Shown in pieces: positions 47,854 to 59,915 of a DNA stretch of 64,000 nt (positions within the stretch are counted from its first letter, which is position 1; every line of letters starts with the position of its first letter). Made by a program: the position numbers and the translations under genes. This DNA comes from Pseudopyrenochaeta lycopersici (lineage: Eukaryota; Ascomycota; Dothideomycetes; Pleosporales; Pseudopyrenochaetaceae): positions 62,001 to 126,000 of the forward strand of contig NHZP01000023.1 of NCBI GenBank assembly GCA_003313425.1, read 5' to 3'. The notes beneath the pieces were generated by a model that worked only from the letters and a program-made list of their open reading frames with translations, did no database searches and was not told the origin of the DNA.

Positions 47854-49950
47854 TTAAAGCTGATGTTGGCTTATAAGGTCCCTAAAAGTTACACTACGTA
47901 CCTCCTAACACAGTATAGTAGTGGCGATACGGTTTAGATGCGGGCCCAGCAAATAACAGAGCTCTGTGTTAGTAAGGCCGTCATTCTAGTTCTTCTTTTT
48001 CTTGTTCTAACTAACAAATTCAGGCTTAGCTTTTAAATCCTAAAAGCTTCTATCGTCGTCTAGAGGCTGTATAAGAGAGAATGGCTTATTATGGGCTTAG
48101 CTGGCGAATAGAATTGGCTCCACTCGCTCAAATTCCTTAATATCTATTAGTTCGAATGTAGTGTTACCCCTTATAGCAGGCATACGATGGTCCTTAACTG
48201 TGACTCGCTTTAGTTGCTCAGAATGAGGAGGTTTGGCAGGAGCTTACTTCTGCACTTTACTCTGCCTAACTTTCTTAAGAACTAGATCTTTCCTGACATT
48301 CTAACGCGTTTAAGAGCGTGTTACTGCATAAGTTAAGCCAGCATTTACTGCTCCTTCCTTAAAAGCACTAAGAATAATGTCCTGAGATGTAACCTTATCG
48401 AGGGCAAAACACGCCTCAGTTAAGCCTCTTGGCAATATCCTGACGTTCTGAAAGTTTAGTAGGTCCTTAGCCAGGCTTATGGCTGTCCTGCTATATCTAT
48501 CTTCTGCAATCGTATTCGTATTAAGACTAACTACCTTCTGTTGCTGCACAGCTAGTAGTCTAAGCTTTTAATATTAAGCAGGCCTTAAGTCTACTCTATT
48601 AAACTTCTCCAGACATACTACTGACGCTGGCTAATCTAGGACATTGTTAGTAACTCTGTAATACTCCCGAATTTTCTATTTTAACTAATAGAGCTGCAGC
48701 GTTCAGGGTGTAGTTCCTTAGATTTGCCCTAACCTCTTGTGCGAAGGACTAAAATAGTAAGTCTTATATCTAACTTCTCTGTTCTACTTAAAGCTAATCT
48801 AGCTAAGATGTAAAAGCAGCTGATATAGCTTATATTCTCTCGCAATGTAACTAGGGAGGTTGCATATATTACAAGTGTTTCGATATTCACGGCCTTGGAT
48901 AGTAATCGCGCCTTACTAAGGATTTAAGTTGCGAGGAGCCGTCGTTATGTACGAGCTATTATTCCTTTCTGATAGTGGCTGCTTGGTATTATCTCTTGTG
49001 ACGACTTGGCTGATAAAGTACGCGTACGTAGCTGGGTTCCTCAGAATCTGACTAAGCTTGGGATAAACTATTATCTTGTTGACCTTAGCTAGGCTAATCT
49101 TCTAGTCGCCGAGGGCTGAAATAAGGTCTTAAACCTCTAGATCTACACTGGGTAGAAGAGCAGGCCTAGCTTCCTCTTAAACCTTACTTTTCTTATAGTT
49201 ATTAACTGCATCTTTCAGCTACTTAGCTGTTAATGTTTTCTTTTCTTAATCTAGGATCTGGTGGGTAAGCTTAGCCTCTCTTTCTGTATAGCTAGGGGAT
49301 ATCTGTTTTATCCCCTCTCTCTAGCAGTACACGCGCTTAAGATACGTGTAAATCTTCTTAATATTAAAACTCTCTAGCTTATCTAGAATCGGCCCTTTAT
49401 GTATGTGGATGAAGATTATGTCCTAGTCTTCTCTTAGAAGGCCTCTGGCGAAAAAGAAGCCAGCCTCTGTCTTATGTAGCTGGCCTGTCTTAATGTAAGC
49501 GTTACTGTACGCCGCGAAGTTAGTTGAATACTTAGATAGTCCTAGGAATTTCCTTAACGTCTCAGAAATATAGGTCTCCAGGAACGCTCGCGTTCCTATG
49601 CGTTAAGCTACATCTTAATTATGCTAATGCTCTTTTATTACTTCTTAAAGCTTCTTCTAGTCTGGCACCCTATATAGCCTTATTTTCTTAATAAAGCTTC
49701 TGCATATAGTGTTACAGAAGTCTAGAAGGATTCTTATTTTTTAATAGTTGTTATAGCCGCTATTGTCTGCCTAGCGATTGAAGTTATCTAGGAACTTAGT
49801 GACGTCTTTTCCTGTGAATAGAAAGTCTTTCCTCGCCGGCCTTATAGGCACGAGTACTTTGCTAGTATCTATGGTGTGTTTCTCAATGACCTTAATAGCA
49901 GGCGTAAGATCTGATCTGAATAACAGCGAATCTGGTGTCGATTCAGCCAT
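47854..49950 (-). pseudogene. Gypsy gag, ~698 codons, RIP-inactivated
   Basis: ATG 49950 (MAESTPDSLLFRSDLTPAIK) to TAA 47854, phase 0. Contains FTGKDVTKFLDNFNR, a fungal Gypsy capsid-region feature, then RTRAFLETYI-like helical sequence and a late Cys/His segment (NTCNICNLPSYIARE) resembling a zinc knuckle. It would form the particle that packages element RNA. Ends shortly before palindrome C. In-frame stops throughout; no frameshift. The start could lie further up in the same phase (to 50022). Confidence 0.75.
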
Positions 49951-50288
49951 GGGGATGGCTGAAGGCTGAATCCTGAATAGGCTGCTGCAGCCCTTTGGTA
50001 TAACTGAATAAGGAGACTGCAACTACTAGGCAGTTCCTTACTAACGCTGATAATTAACTAAAATCTGATACTGTACTACTTCTGAATTGTTTCTTAATCG
50101 TTCATAGTTATTCTCGTTTTTGTTTTCTGTTATCTTACTCTTATTTTTGTTGTTCTTGTCCTGCTACTACTAAGTTAGCTTCCGCTCATTATATAGGAAG
50201 TCTTAATTTGTTATAGCAAGATAATAAGGATACAGCCTCAACAGAGCTGGTCCCTGTCAACTCTTGGCTCTAAAAATGTAGAGGGGGT

Positions 50289-50519
50289 GGCCGCAACAGC
50301 GCCATCCCTCTCTAAGGTTCCGAAGGCTGGCCGCAACAGCGCCATCCCTCTCAAAGGTTCCGAAGGCTGGCCGCAACAGCGCCATCCCTCTCAAAGGTTC
50401 CGAAGGCTGGCCGCAACAGCGCCATCCCTCTCAAAGGTTCCGAAGGCTGGCCGCAACAGCGCCATCCCTCTCAAAGGTTCCGAAGGCTGGCCGCAACAGC
50501 GCCATCCCTCTCAAAGGTT
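50289..50519 (+). repeat. 40-bp minisatellite, 5.8 units, in the Gypsy 5' leader
   Basis: GGCCGCAACAGCGCCATCCC plus 20 further bases (ends GGTTCCGAAGGCT), repeated almost perfectly (one C/T difference in the first unit). Lies between the 5' LTR and gag. Not a CRISPR array: units abut with no spacers. Confidence 0.95.
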
Positions 50520-50686
50520 TGTCAGGGTCAAACAGACACCCAGCTCTTTCTAGGTAATCCTATAATCTCTGTATCGCAATATAGCGCTCTCATATTTGTG
50601 TTTTCGACGTTGACAGTTCAATGCCATATAGGCTCTTTCTGCTCTCATTAGCTATAGCCTAACCAGAACAGACCGTTGTGCCCCTT

Positions 50687-50697
50687 GGGCTTCGCCA
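50687..50697 (-). other. Primer-binding site of the Gypsy element
   Basis: Minus strand TGGCGAAGCCC starts with TGG (complement of tRNA CCA) 5 nt inside the 5' LTR. The tRNA species is not assigned. Confidence 0.65.
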
Positions 50698-50702
50698 TTA
50701 TT

Positions 50703-51075
50703 TGTGGAGTTAACAAGGTGGTTCGGCACAATCCCGCAGTTCTGGTGTTGTGAATGAGAGGTAACGATGGAATCCAAACGTGCGTGAATAACAGGAGCAG
50801 CTCTGCCTGTGCAGTCTGCCAGAAACGAAGGTAAGTATAGAGCCTGATTAAAAGTAATAAACAAAATGGTCTGAAATCTCATGAATTAACGTAGCTAATG
50901 CACTAGCTACTTTACAAAATCTCAGTTTTTGAAGTGAATTCTCGTGGAGTGTGGTGCATGAGGTTTTGGTGCATAATGTTGAGATCTCTCGCATCTCCAA
51001 GTTTTATCACTAAATTTCGCTGACAAAGGAAACCCATCATCACCTGATTGCCCAGGTACCCTGTGCAACGGCACA
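50703..51075 (-). repeat. 5' LTR of the Gypsy element
   Basis: 373 bp; see the 3' LTR. Identity 370/373. Confidence 0.95.
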
Positions 51076-51637
51076 GTATTAGCAGGGTAGCAGATAGAAT
51101 CTTTATTAGACAGACGATCTAAGACCAGACGTCTAAGGAGGCTTAGCTAGTTACGAAGAGGGAGGCACAGCGAGGCTAGGAAGGTAGTAGACTTAGCAGA
51201 GTAGGCATTTACTAGGTAGGGGTTAAGTTACTATGTAATAGCGACTTAGCTAGACTAGATTTAGAGTTAGGTGTAGATTTAGACTTTAGTAGTGTAAATT
51301 TCTAAGATAGATATTAGTAGTTTCTATAAGCAAGGCTAGTACAAAAATACAGATTATAAATAAGTAAGTTTATTTATAGGCAAGTTTATTAATTTAAGAG
51401 AGTAAAAAATGTAGTATTGTTAGATTGTCAAATACAAGGAAAGAGCGATAAATAGTAGGACCGATAACTGTTGCGATCTACGGAACCTCCGGAAGCAGAG
51501 GAGCGATAAAAAAAAAAGAACAGAGAGAACAACAATAAATTAATAATCAATTTTTCTAACCAACACATTCATTAAAATTCTAACAAGTATAGATAGGTAA
51601 GTAATAAAAGATAGTGTATAAAGTATAAAAAAAGATA
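51076..51637 (+). repeat. Long repeat R1, copy b, parts 2 and 3
   Basis: 51076-51417 and 51586-51637 continue R1 (equivalent to about 14016-14402), interrupted by a solo LTR and then by the pogo element. Confidence 0.85.
51418..51585. mobile_element. Solo LTR with target-site duplication AGTAT
   Basis: 168 bp, TGTTAGATTG...ATTCTAACA, flanked by AGTAT at 51413-51417 and 51586-51590. R1 copy a at about 14355 shows the empty site. Confidence 0.9.
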
Positions 51638-53483
51638 ACGTAAGCGGCAAGCGAAACGCCCAGGTAAGCGAAACGCCCACCCCACCAAGCTTTACAACTT
51701 TGCACGTTAATAACTTAATCCTACAAAAAGCTACTACAGCTTATAGTAGCTTAAATTAATCCTCTACTTCTACTATATCTCTTTTACACGTGCGCTTATT
51801 ATGTCCTGCCTCTCTACAAGTTTTATAGCGTTAGATACTCCTTATACTAGCACCTGTTTAAGCCCTCTCTACACGCCTCTCCACCTTAAGTTAGGCATTA
51901 ACGTCCCTCTAAGTAATTAAGTCCTCTCCCTCCTCCTTTAATAGGGTCCCTCCCTGCTAGATCTGCTTTTTCTTACACTTTTTCCGCTTAGAAGCAGCTC
52001 TATTTGCCTGCTTAAGACTAGCTACTCTAGCTTCTAGTAACATATATAAGTATACTTTTAATATTAATCCCTTTTTAACTTATAACACTATCTTAATAAT
52101 AGAATTAGGAGAGGAACTCTTATAGTTATAAATCCTCTTTATAATTAGTGTTGTTTAAGCCTCTATCTCCTAGGCGTTGCTAGGTGTTTTAGGGTACTAG
52201 AGAGTGGGCCCTAGTAGAAGTAGTGTTAGCGTGCAAGGCTTTACCTTAAGCTTTAATAGTACTACCTCTAGGCTGTATAGGACTAGGCTAGTTGCTTAGA
52301 AGCTAGATAGAATATTCTGCTGTAGGAACGAGGTCTCGAATACCTCCTTAAAGGAAGCTAAGAATACTTTTTTATTAATGTAAGTAATATAACTATCTGC
52401 TAAGACCTTAATCTCTCGCTAGTATACCTGCTTCAATAGCGCAAAGCAGCCTACATTAAGCGGCTGCAGGATATAGAATAAATGTAAAGGCATACAGAGA
52501 GTAATTATCTTGTTCTCCTTATATAGATCCTAGAAGGGAAGTAAATTATAGCTCTTATAGCTATTAATTACTAGTAGCTAGTAACTACCTACTGCCTAGG
52601 CTGTTGTATGCTAGATAAAGTACTATAGCTAGGCTAGACTAAGTTCGTTGTTAGTCTATCTGTTCTTACTAAGGCCTATACGCCAGCCCTTAGATAGATT
52701 AGGTAACTAAGACTTGTTGTAGTTCTTAGCTTTAAAGATAATAAGGGGTAGAATTGTCTAGCCTATAGCGTTAATACCAGCAATTAACGTCACCCACTCG
52801 CAGTTACTAGGCTGTATCCCTAGTAGTTAAGTACGTCTCTTAGACGCAGTCACTACCTTAACGGACCCTCCTACGCCTATAGTAAAGCTAGTCTCGTTAA
52901 AGTTATAGGTATCTTTATTTAGGATGCCGTACTTAGCTTTGATGTTGCGTACAAGGTTAAACTAGGGGCTAATAACAGCTGGATCGCTGCATAGGGCTCT
53001 TTGGTAGTCGCGTGGCCTACTTAGCTGGGATTTAACCTCAGGCTTACGAGAGACGAAGTTTCTAGCCCATTTTTCTCCCACCTAGCCACTACCACGAGCA
53101 GCTAGCAACTAATTCGCTATCTTACGGAGATAAGACAGTGTAGGGGCAAATCCTCGCGCGTCTAGCTTCCTTATATATTAGATAATCGCGTCTTCCTTGT
53201 GCCTGTTAAGCTTTAACAAGTTAGGTTAGCTGTCGCGTTGTAAAAGCTTTCTAGCGCGTCAGTCGCAGAGAGTCCTTCTAGGAATGTTGTAGACTGCTGC
53301 AGCTTATTAATTACTTAATGTCGCGTCTTTTTTTATTGCTTAGATAGCTAAGACAATTCTATCCTTACAAGGGAGTAATTCAATATTAAGTTGTTAAGAC
53401 ATTGTAGTTAAAGGTAGAAGGAGGTGTGGTCTTGGCAAGAGTGGGCGTTTCGCTTACCTAGGCGTTTCGCTTGCCGCTCACGT
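51638..53483 (-). mobile_element. Fot1/pogo-type DNA transposon (1,846 bp)
   Basis: Terminal inverted repeats of about 45 bp (ACGTAAGCGGCAAGCGAAAC... and its complement) with TA on both sides (51636-51637, 53484-53485). Each TIR contains AAGCGAAACGCC twice, 17 bp apart. One transposase frame on the minus strand. Confidence 0.95.
51756..53402 (-). pseudogene. Fot1/pogo transposase, 548 codons, RIP-inactivated
   Basis: ATG 53402 to TAA 51756 in one phase. N-terminal helix-turn-helix (AAAVYNIPRRTLCDR), CENP-B-like second DNA-binding part (KWARNFVSRKP), DDE core with YNFNETSF (D to N), WVTLIAGINAIG and LLQPLNVGCFALLKQVY (D to N again). The C-terminus YKTCREAGHNKRTC is a CX2CX4HX4C knuckle whose first Cys is now Tyr (TGT to TAT). 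Several TAG/TAA stops. Cut-and-paste transposase acting in the nucleus; now inactive. Confidence 0.9.
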
Positions 53484-53504
53484 TATTAACTTTTTTAAGT
53501 ATAT

Positions 53505-53704
53505 TGTCAGATGAAATGCTGAAATGCGCTTTGCAGAATTAATGATTGCGATAAATCGATTGTGTGTTGATTATGATTGTGTTTTATTCTTAGTTCTGTT
53601 CTCTCTCCTTTATAAACACGGGCCTGATACATCAGTAATACATAGGTAATACCGTCCACGATGCAGTATTCGGGTACTTCAGCCTTTATACCTCTTATCT
53701 GACA
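53505..53704 (-). repeat. Copia 3' LTR
   Basis: 200 bp; aligns with 58583-58777 over its first ~100 bp at roughly 80-85%, then less well. Confidence 0.85.
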
Positions 53705-53749
53705 CACCCCCTCAGCTTAGAAACCGTTTCAAGCTAGAGAAGAACTACT

Positions 53750-56700
53750 TATATTATCTTCTAATAAGCCTAGAGCTCGTATGCAAGAAGCGTCAATCAC
53801 CGTCTAGCTACGCCTGCTCAATCTCTAGCTTCTCAATTTAGCTTTAGATCTCTTTAAGGCGCGCTGCTGTTAGATCTCTGCTTCCTGTGCGCTCTATAAG
53901 GCCTATTTAGCTTAGAAACTGTGCCTATTTATTAGCTAGGAGCGCCTTTATAAAGCTATCAGCTAGCATGTCAGCTAATTAGACATAGATAACCTAAATA
54001 TTTCTTCTTAACACTTCCTGTCTTAGCTAATAATTATAAATATCTACATGCCAGAGCTTAGTGTGTAATCGTAAGACCTCTTTATTAATTAGCTGGATAG
54101 TTTAAGTGTTATCGCATTATATTGTAATTGTGTCCTTAGGCAGTTTAATTTGCAGTTCCTTAAGTAGTCGTGATATAAATATAGCTTCTTTTGCAACTTG
54201 TGATAGCGTAAGAAGCTCAGCTTCTGTCGTTAAGGTTGTAACTATATCTTGCTTGCTTACTTTCTAAGCAATTAGGCTACTAAATAACTTAATTGTATAT
54301 CCCTGCAAGCTCTTTCTGTCTAGTGTGTTATTAGCGAAAGAGGCGTCGCTCGCGACTTTAAGTTAACTATCTCCGCCAAGCTCAAGCGCTCAATTTCTAG
54401 TGCTCTGCAGGTAGAGGAGAACTCAATCGGCTACATCATAATGCTCCTATCCTAAATTCTTCAAAAAGCGTGCTAGTCGTAACGTCGCAAATGTAATGTC
54501 TGGACGAGTAGTTACAGCTGCAAATATTAGAGATCTAATCTTTCGCTAGTACTTATTAATTTCTAAAAGAGTAGCTAGGTCTTCCTAAGGCTTAAGTTTA
54601 ATAGCCGCTATTAGAGTGTCGTGTCGGATATCCTTTCTGTTAACTAAACAGCTAATCTTGTCCGCGTATGCTGCTTATGATAGCTAGATCTTGCGCTGCT
54701 CTCGGCTCCTAATAACTTTAACTCTAAGAAACTATTAAAGATTATCTCTGCTAGTTATTAAGTACTTATCTCTAAGATATTAGATCGCTTACTAGGCTTT
54801 AGTCTCCTTCTACTTACTATATGCAAGAATAATATCGTTAATATAGAAGAATATAATAATTCTGTCTTTAATTAGGTAGCATAGCTCGTAAGGGACGCTC
54901 TAAAAGCCTAGTTTCTTAAGGGTTAATATAAATTCCTTCTACTAGAGGACTAGTAATATTTAGAGCCTATATAAAGCTTTATTAACTTACAGAACTGTCC
55001 TAGGCTTCTAATAGCTATATAGTATTCTTATGTAGATCTCTTAGTCTATTACTGCATAAACAAAAGCATTTATAACGTTATACTGTTTAAGCTTAAGATT
55101 AAAATAAGCAGCGATTGCTATTAGCATTTAAAGCAAACGGCTCGCAAGAGTAGCTGTATAGGTTTCCTAAGAAGTAATATTTCTCTGTTAGTCTCGTTAG
55201 ATAACTAATCGCGCCTTACAGCTCTTAAAGTAATAGTCCTTATTAAGCTTGTAGGTGTACACCTACATGCAGTCTAAGATCTGTTAACCCTTTACTTTTA
55301 CTTTCTTTATAGGCACTTTAGACTATAATTTTATGTGCTTATAACTCTTAAGATACTCTCTCTAGGTTTCCTTCTAGTAGTCTCTAAGTAGATATTCTTC
55401 TACCTGCCTCTAGGTTAACAGTAGCGGTAGAAGTTAGTTAAGATAAGGCCTTAGTCCTTATGCTAGCATTCGTTTTATTTAAGCTTTATCTACTAGCCTA
55501 CCTTCGTACGTTCTAATGTTCCCAGCCTGTATCCTAGCCATAAATGCAGCCTTCTATAGGATAGTCTTTAATAAGGCATCTAAGTCTTAAGTGTCTTCCT
55601 AATAAGCGCCTGCTAGCAGATGCGCAAGCAGCGCTACCAGCAGTAGAGTCGCTAGTAGCGTAAGATAAGTGTACCCCGTCTTCCTTCCTTAGCAGTATCC
55701 TAAGCTATTATATTCTTAGGTTAGCTTAGTATCTTATGTTATATTATCTTTAAAGAACGTTTTAGTCTCTAGTTAATCGTAGGTAGGTTCTAAAAGCTTA
55801 GCAGATCTTACCTATATAGCTATCTTATTTAAGGTGCTGTACATAAGACTGTCTATAATATCTTCTATCTTCCTATTAAATATTATGTCTTCGTTAAACA
55901 CTACATCTTAAGTGCTAATCACCTTGCCTATTATTAGAATCTAGATCCTGTAGATACTAGACAATTAATATCTAATTAGGTATCTAATCTAAGCTTGCGG
56001 GTTAAGACGTTAGAGTCGTAATTTGCCTCGAAGAGTATTATTAGTCAAGGCAAAGGCCTTACAGCCATATACTTTTAAGTGTGCTAGGTTCAGTTTTTAA
56101 GGTGTTGTAGCGATACTGTTTTAGAGAGCTGCAAATGTAAAGAAGACTTTATACAGTAACTTCCAATAATTCAAGTAGTTCAGCGTTCGATTATATAGAT
56201 ACACCGCTGCTTATGTAATCTCTAGCTATAGCTCCCATAGCAAGTTTACGTCTAGCCTTATCGCGCGAGATTTATCTTTTACTACACCCCCTAAGCGTTT
56301 AGCACTACCGTTTTGTGCTTAGGTATCTAGAGCTAAAGGCTTAAGTCGTATTACTTACGCGGTATACTATCGTGCTACCTCTAGCTTCGTAGTTACAATC
56401 TTACTATTACATTTAATTACTTTAATAGTAATATTATACTACTTCTTTAGGAACTAGATAATAATATCTAGTAACCTAATAATTAACTTCCTAAGTTAAT
56501 TATCCTTAAAGTAAAAGTCCTATATAAAACTAGAGTATTAATTAGTAATAAGCATTTAACTCTTCTCCTTTATTAAGCTTCCCTCCTTATAAGAATAGAA
56601 GTTAATAGCTAGTCTTTCTCCTAGGCCTTCGTAGTTTAATCGAGGTGTGCATTATATTTACCGCTTAGTTTTAGCTCTTCCGTACGCGTCGCACTTAACT

Positions 56701-58560
56701 ATTATAACTCCCTTAATGCGCACCCCCTTAGATTACTAGACTAGGTGTTTAATAGCTGCCAGCCCTAGATGTCCTATGCGTTTATGCTAGCGCATCGCGT
56801 TAGCTTTCTATAGTGCTCGCTTTAATTAAGAATTAATTATTCTTATATAAAATACTGCCTGCATCTTATCTTCTTACTTAAGTATCTATTGTCTATATGC
56901 TTCTTTTAGGCATACAATTATTAAGTCGTCTCGCCTCTTAAGAGTTGTAGGCTCATTCTTATTATCCTACTACACGCCCTATTATCTAAGCAATCTAAAT
57001 AAGACTAGATTACATAGGATCTCTAGACACTATACTACATTATTCAGTATAAGCCTTATTAGTCTATATGGCCCTCTTAAGTTAAGCTACACTATTCTAT
57101 ATCCTTATATCTAAATTCGTGTATTCCTAGCTAATATAAAATCTGCCTTAGCAGGAGGACGCAGGTTTTAAAGTTAAGTTTAGTCGTTCGTAACGTAGAT
57201 TGTTAAGCCTAAGTTAAGGATAAAAGATTATCTTAGTAGGTAGTCTAAATACTTAGCTTAGAAAAATGTAGTAATAAACGCAGCACTAATTATTATAATC
57301 TTCTAACCTTTAAGTTAGTTAGTAGATATCTCAGGCGTAGGAGTGTAAGAGTTCTTAAAGCTTAGTGTTTGTGTTCGTTATCTTTTTAATGCCCTTACTT
57401 ATTCCTATATATTAGGATTATATTATAGGCGTAGCTTTACTAGCTCTAATATTAATTCCCTTAGCTTAAACTAGTCTAGGGTATTATTATTATTAATATA
57501 GAGGCAGTTAGTAAGAAGATAGCATAGTCTATAAGCAGGGTATTTTGTGCCTCTAGCTGCTGCTTTATCCTAATTCTAAGACTACTTAGATATAGTTAAT
57601 TAACTAGCTATGCGTTTTTTTAACGAGGACTTCCTCCTTAACCCCTGTTTAGGTTGGTTAGATAATGCGCTATTAGGCACGAGAGAGGCGTCCCTGTCTG
57701 TGTCCTAGGTAGATTCACCACTGCTAGCGAGAAATAAAGCTTTACTTATAGCAAAAGCGCCCTTCTACTGTCTCCCTTTTAAGTAGTATAAGCTTATATA
57801 ATCTTAGAAACGTTTCATTATTTCTTTTTAATTTATTCCTAGCTTGCGTCTTCCTTAGTCTTAGAATAATAGCACCTAGTTAGGGCTAACCTTGCTAACT
57901 ACGTTCAGGAAATCTTATATTACATAATTAAGTTTTTAGACTTCTCTAATTTATTTAGTCTCTGCGATAGTTACTACGTGATCGTACTTAGTCAGCCAGC
58001 TATCCTAATATGTTAGTTGTCTCATTAGCTTTAAGGCTGCAATGTATTAATCCTAAGCGCGCAGTTACTCTTCCTTATCGTCGATGCCAACAGTGCTCTT
58101 CAAAGTAGCTACCTATTCTTAGATTAAGAGCTTTAGTCTGCAGCACGTCTTCTTTAGGTAGACAGAGACTGTTGCTCAAATGTAGACTAACAGCTTATCT
58201 AACCTTGCATCTTTGTCTTTGTAGTTTGTTACTGCAACTTTATATAAGTTAAGTCGCGTCTTATAGTAATCAACATTAGTTTTGAATACAGTTTGTCTAC
58301 TATTTATTAAATTAGATAGATTTGCTAGAGGTCAGTCTCTAATCGCCGTGCGTTTCTTATACATTTCGATGTTTGGCTCAGTTAGAGGGGTCGGCTCTAT
58401 CTTCAGCACAGCATCGCTCGTAAGGTCAACAAGGTGCCACACCCTAAGTGATAGGCATCTAGCTTCTAGCTGCTCGTACCAAGGCTTCTAGCTTATATAA
58501 TCTGTAAGGATAATATCGGAATCGCGGTTTATTAGTTGTGCTATTGCTTCTTGCGTAAGG
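53750..58560 (-). pseudogene. Copia gag-pol, RIP-degraded
   Basis: Minus strand. The reverse-transcriptase box reads RIIIFFYINDIILAYS at about 54805-54860, equivalent to the Copia F-Y-V-D-D-I box with D changed to N. Other domains are implied by position (gag near 58.3 kb, RNase H near 54 kb) but too broken to delimit. Stops in every stretch of about 15-30 codons. Confidence 0.65.
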
Positions 58561-58582
58561 TTGAGGCAGTGAGACTCTTAAT

Positions 58583-58777
58583 TGTCAGATAAAATGCTAA
58601 AATGCGTTTTTCGGAATTAATAACTGCGATAAATCAATTGTGTGTTAATCGTGATTGTGTTTATTATTTTTTTCTACTGTGTTCTCTTACCTTTTATACT
58701 TCCGGGACTTCCGTCGTATCAGCCCTACTATATTGCCTACTACTGACATTGTCTGGTAGAGTAGCATGTATCTGACA
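58583..58777 (-). repeat. Copia 5' LTR
   Basis: 195 bp, TGTCAGATAAAATGC...GTATCTGACA. Confidence 0.85.
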
Positions 58778-59765
58778 GGGGGTGTAGTTTTCTTTTAGCG
58801 CGTGCCTCAGGTGGTAGGTTTCCCAACTTTACCTCTATCGACAATGTTTTACGGGTTATTTTCGTTCAAGCTTGTTTGCTTAGTTGTACACAAATAAACC
58901 CATGGACAAAACCCAACAAAACTCACAGATCACAGCAAACGGTCGTGGAACATCAGCTAGAAGTAACGGCGTCGTAGATTCATGGGCAAAATTGGTCGTC
59001 TTATCGATTCTAAACGTCAACGGTGCTCAGATACCAACGACCGAACTGAGGTCGAAAAGTCCCGAGACTCTCTCCGTCCGATTGAAAATAAGCGAGACAA
59101 ATCTGGGATAAGCTGCTCAACTAGCGCAAATACCTCTTCGCATAGACGGGATTGAGCTGACGAAATGGCTCCTCTTTCCCTCCTCCATCCTCCCAAGAGC
59201 TATTACCCCTCCTACTTAGGTGATGATACTATGGTCATGAGTTCGATGATTGCAAGTGCACTTGAGTTCCGGAAGCTTCTCATAGAATGTTGTAGTAGCA
59301 AAACGAATCTCATCAACCACACATTCCTCGCAGGTACAACGAGAACATTTTCCAGGCTAGTTTACGCATTAGCTACCCGTTTGTTGCAAGGCGCAAGGAA
59401 CTAACTAATTAGTGCTCCGCCTTACTCGTTGCTTCCTAGTAAGTAAATAAAGTTGCTATACACCCTCGCTGTCTGTTATAACTTCTTGCGAACGCTTCTG
59501 CTGCGGGCTTAGTTATTAAAGAGTTAGCGGACAGCGTAACTGATGAGTCTTCATAGAAAGAAGAAAGGCTTGTACACATTAACGTAGAAGGGGACTGCGG
59601 CATGCCCTTAACGTCTGTCGAAGTAATAAGCGACGCCTTAGCCCGTTTGACGGCCGGTTGATAATCCTCTGAGAGGAGCTTTCGCTTCAATGGCTGAAAG
59701 AAACTATCATCCAAAGGTGAACGATCCTCTTTTACCTTTCCGCTTTCCTGCTCTCAGACTTGGGA
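58778..59765. other. Less-RIPed stretch of unknown nature
   Basis: Normal composition from about 58800 to 59400. ATG frames at 58884 (75 codons) and 59165 (79 codons) have no recognisable family and no supporting features. Confidence 0.35.
59436..59714 (-). CDS. Possible small ORF or exon remnant, unknown function
   Basis: 92 codons, starting MDDSFFQPLKRKLLSEDYQP. In phase the frame extends about 17 codons upstream (E/K-rich) to a TGA. Basic patch PAVKRAKA could be nuclear-localisation-like. Codon use looks normal and it contains no stops despite RIPed neighbours. It could be a gene fragment captured next to the hAT element or chance. No family recognised. Confidence 0.25.
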   Translation of the reverse strand: MDDSFFQPLKRKLLSEDYQPAVKRAKASLITSTDVKGMPQSPSTLMCTSLSSFYEDSSVTLSANSLITKPAAEAFARSYNRQRGCIATLFTY

Positions 59766-59915
59766 ACAATCAATCTGAATTGATCAATTGATTGGAAATT
59801 GATTGATTGATGACTATCAATCAATCCAATTGGTAACCTAGATTTTTTCCAATCAATTCAATTCAGCACTCGAAAATTGATTGATTGATTGATTGCTAAT
59901 TGATCCTGTATAATA
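59766..59915. repeat. ATTG/CAAT-rich repeats left of the hAT gene
   Basis: Multiple TTGATTGATTGATT and CAATCAATC tracts in both orientations. Similar tracts occur right of the transposase at 63930-63985, so they are likely subterminal or flanking repeats of the hAT element. Confidence 0.7.

Larger units (their letters stand above)
38212..51075 (-). mobile_element. Gypsy-type LTR retrotransposon, 12.9 kb, with a third ORF
   Basis: Two 373-bp LTRs (38212-38584, 50703-51075) with TG...CA ends, flanked by GTAT (38208-38211 and 51076-51079; 5 bp if the shared T is counted). The interrupted sequence is R1; the unfilled site GGTATTAGCAGGG is seen at 14016. It is read on the minus strand: primer-binding site, gag (phase 0), pol with protease-RT-RNase H-integrase (phase 1), then ORF3 (phase 2), polypurine tract, 3' LTR. 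All three ORFs keep phase but hold many TAG/TAA stops. Order protease-RT-RH-IN places it in Metaviridae. ORF3 makes it unusually long. Confidence 0.95.
53505..58777 (-). mobile_element. Copia-type LTR retrotransposon, old and RIPed
   Basis: LTRs 53505-53704 (200 bp) and 58583-58777 (195 bp), both TGTCAGAT...ATCTGACA, in the same orientation but clearly diverged, so the insertion is old. A minus-strand polypurine run (GAGGGGGTG) adjoins the left LTR, making it the 3' LTR. No matching target-site duplication is seen, so the ends or flanks have been rearranged. Confidence 0.85.

Noticed and set aside
50289..50519. Possible CRISPR-like array
   Set aside because: Units are directly adjacent with no unique spacers, and the context is eukaryotic.
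50287..50553. 88-codon plus-strand ORF made of repeated VPKAGRNSAIPLKGSEGWPQ-like units
   Set aside because: It only translates the 40-bp minisatellite in the antisense direction of the Gypsy leader; open because 40-bp units happen to lack stops.
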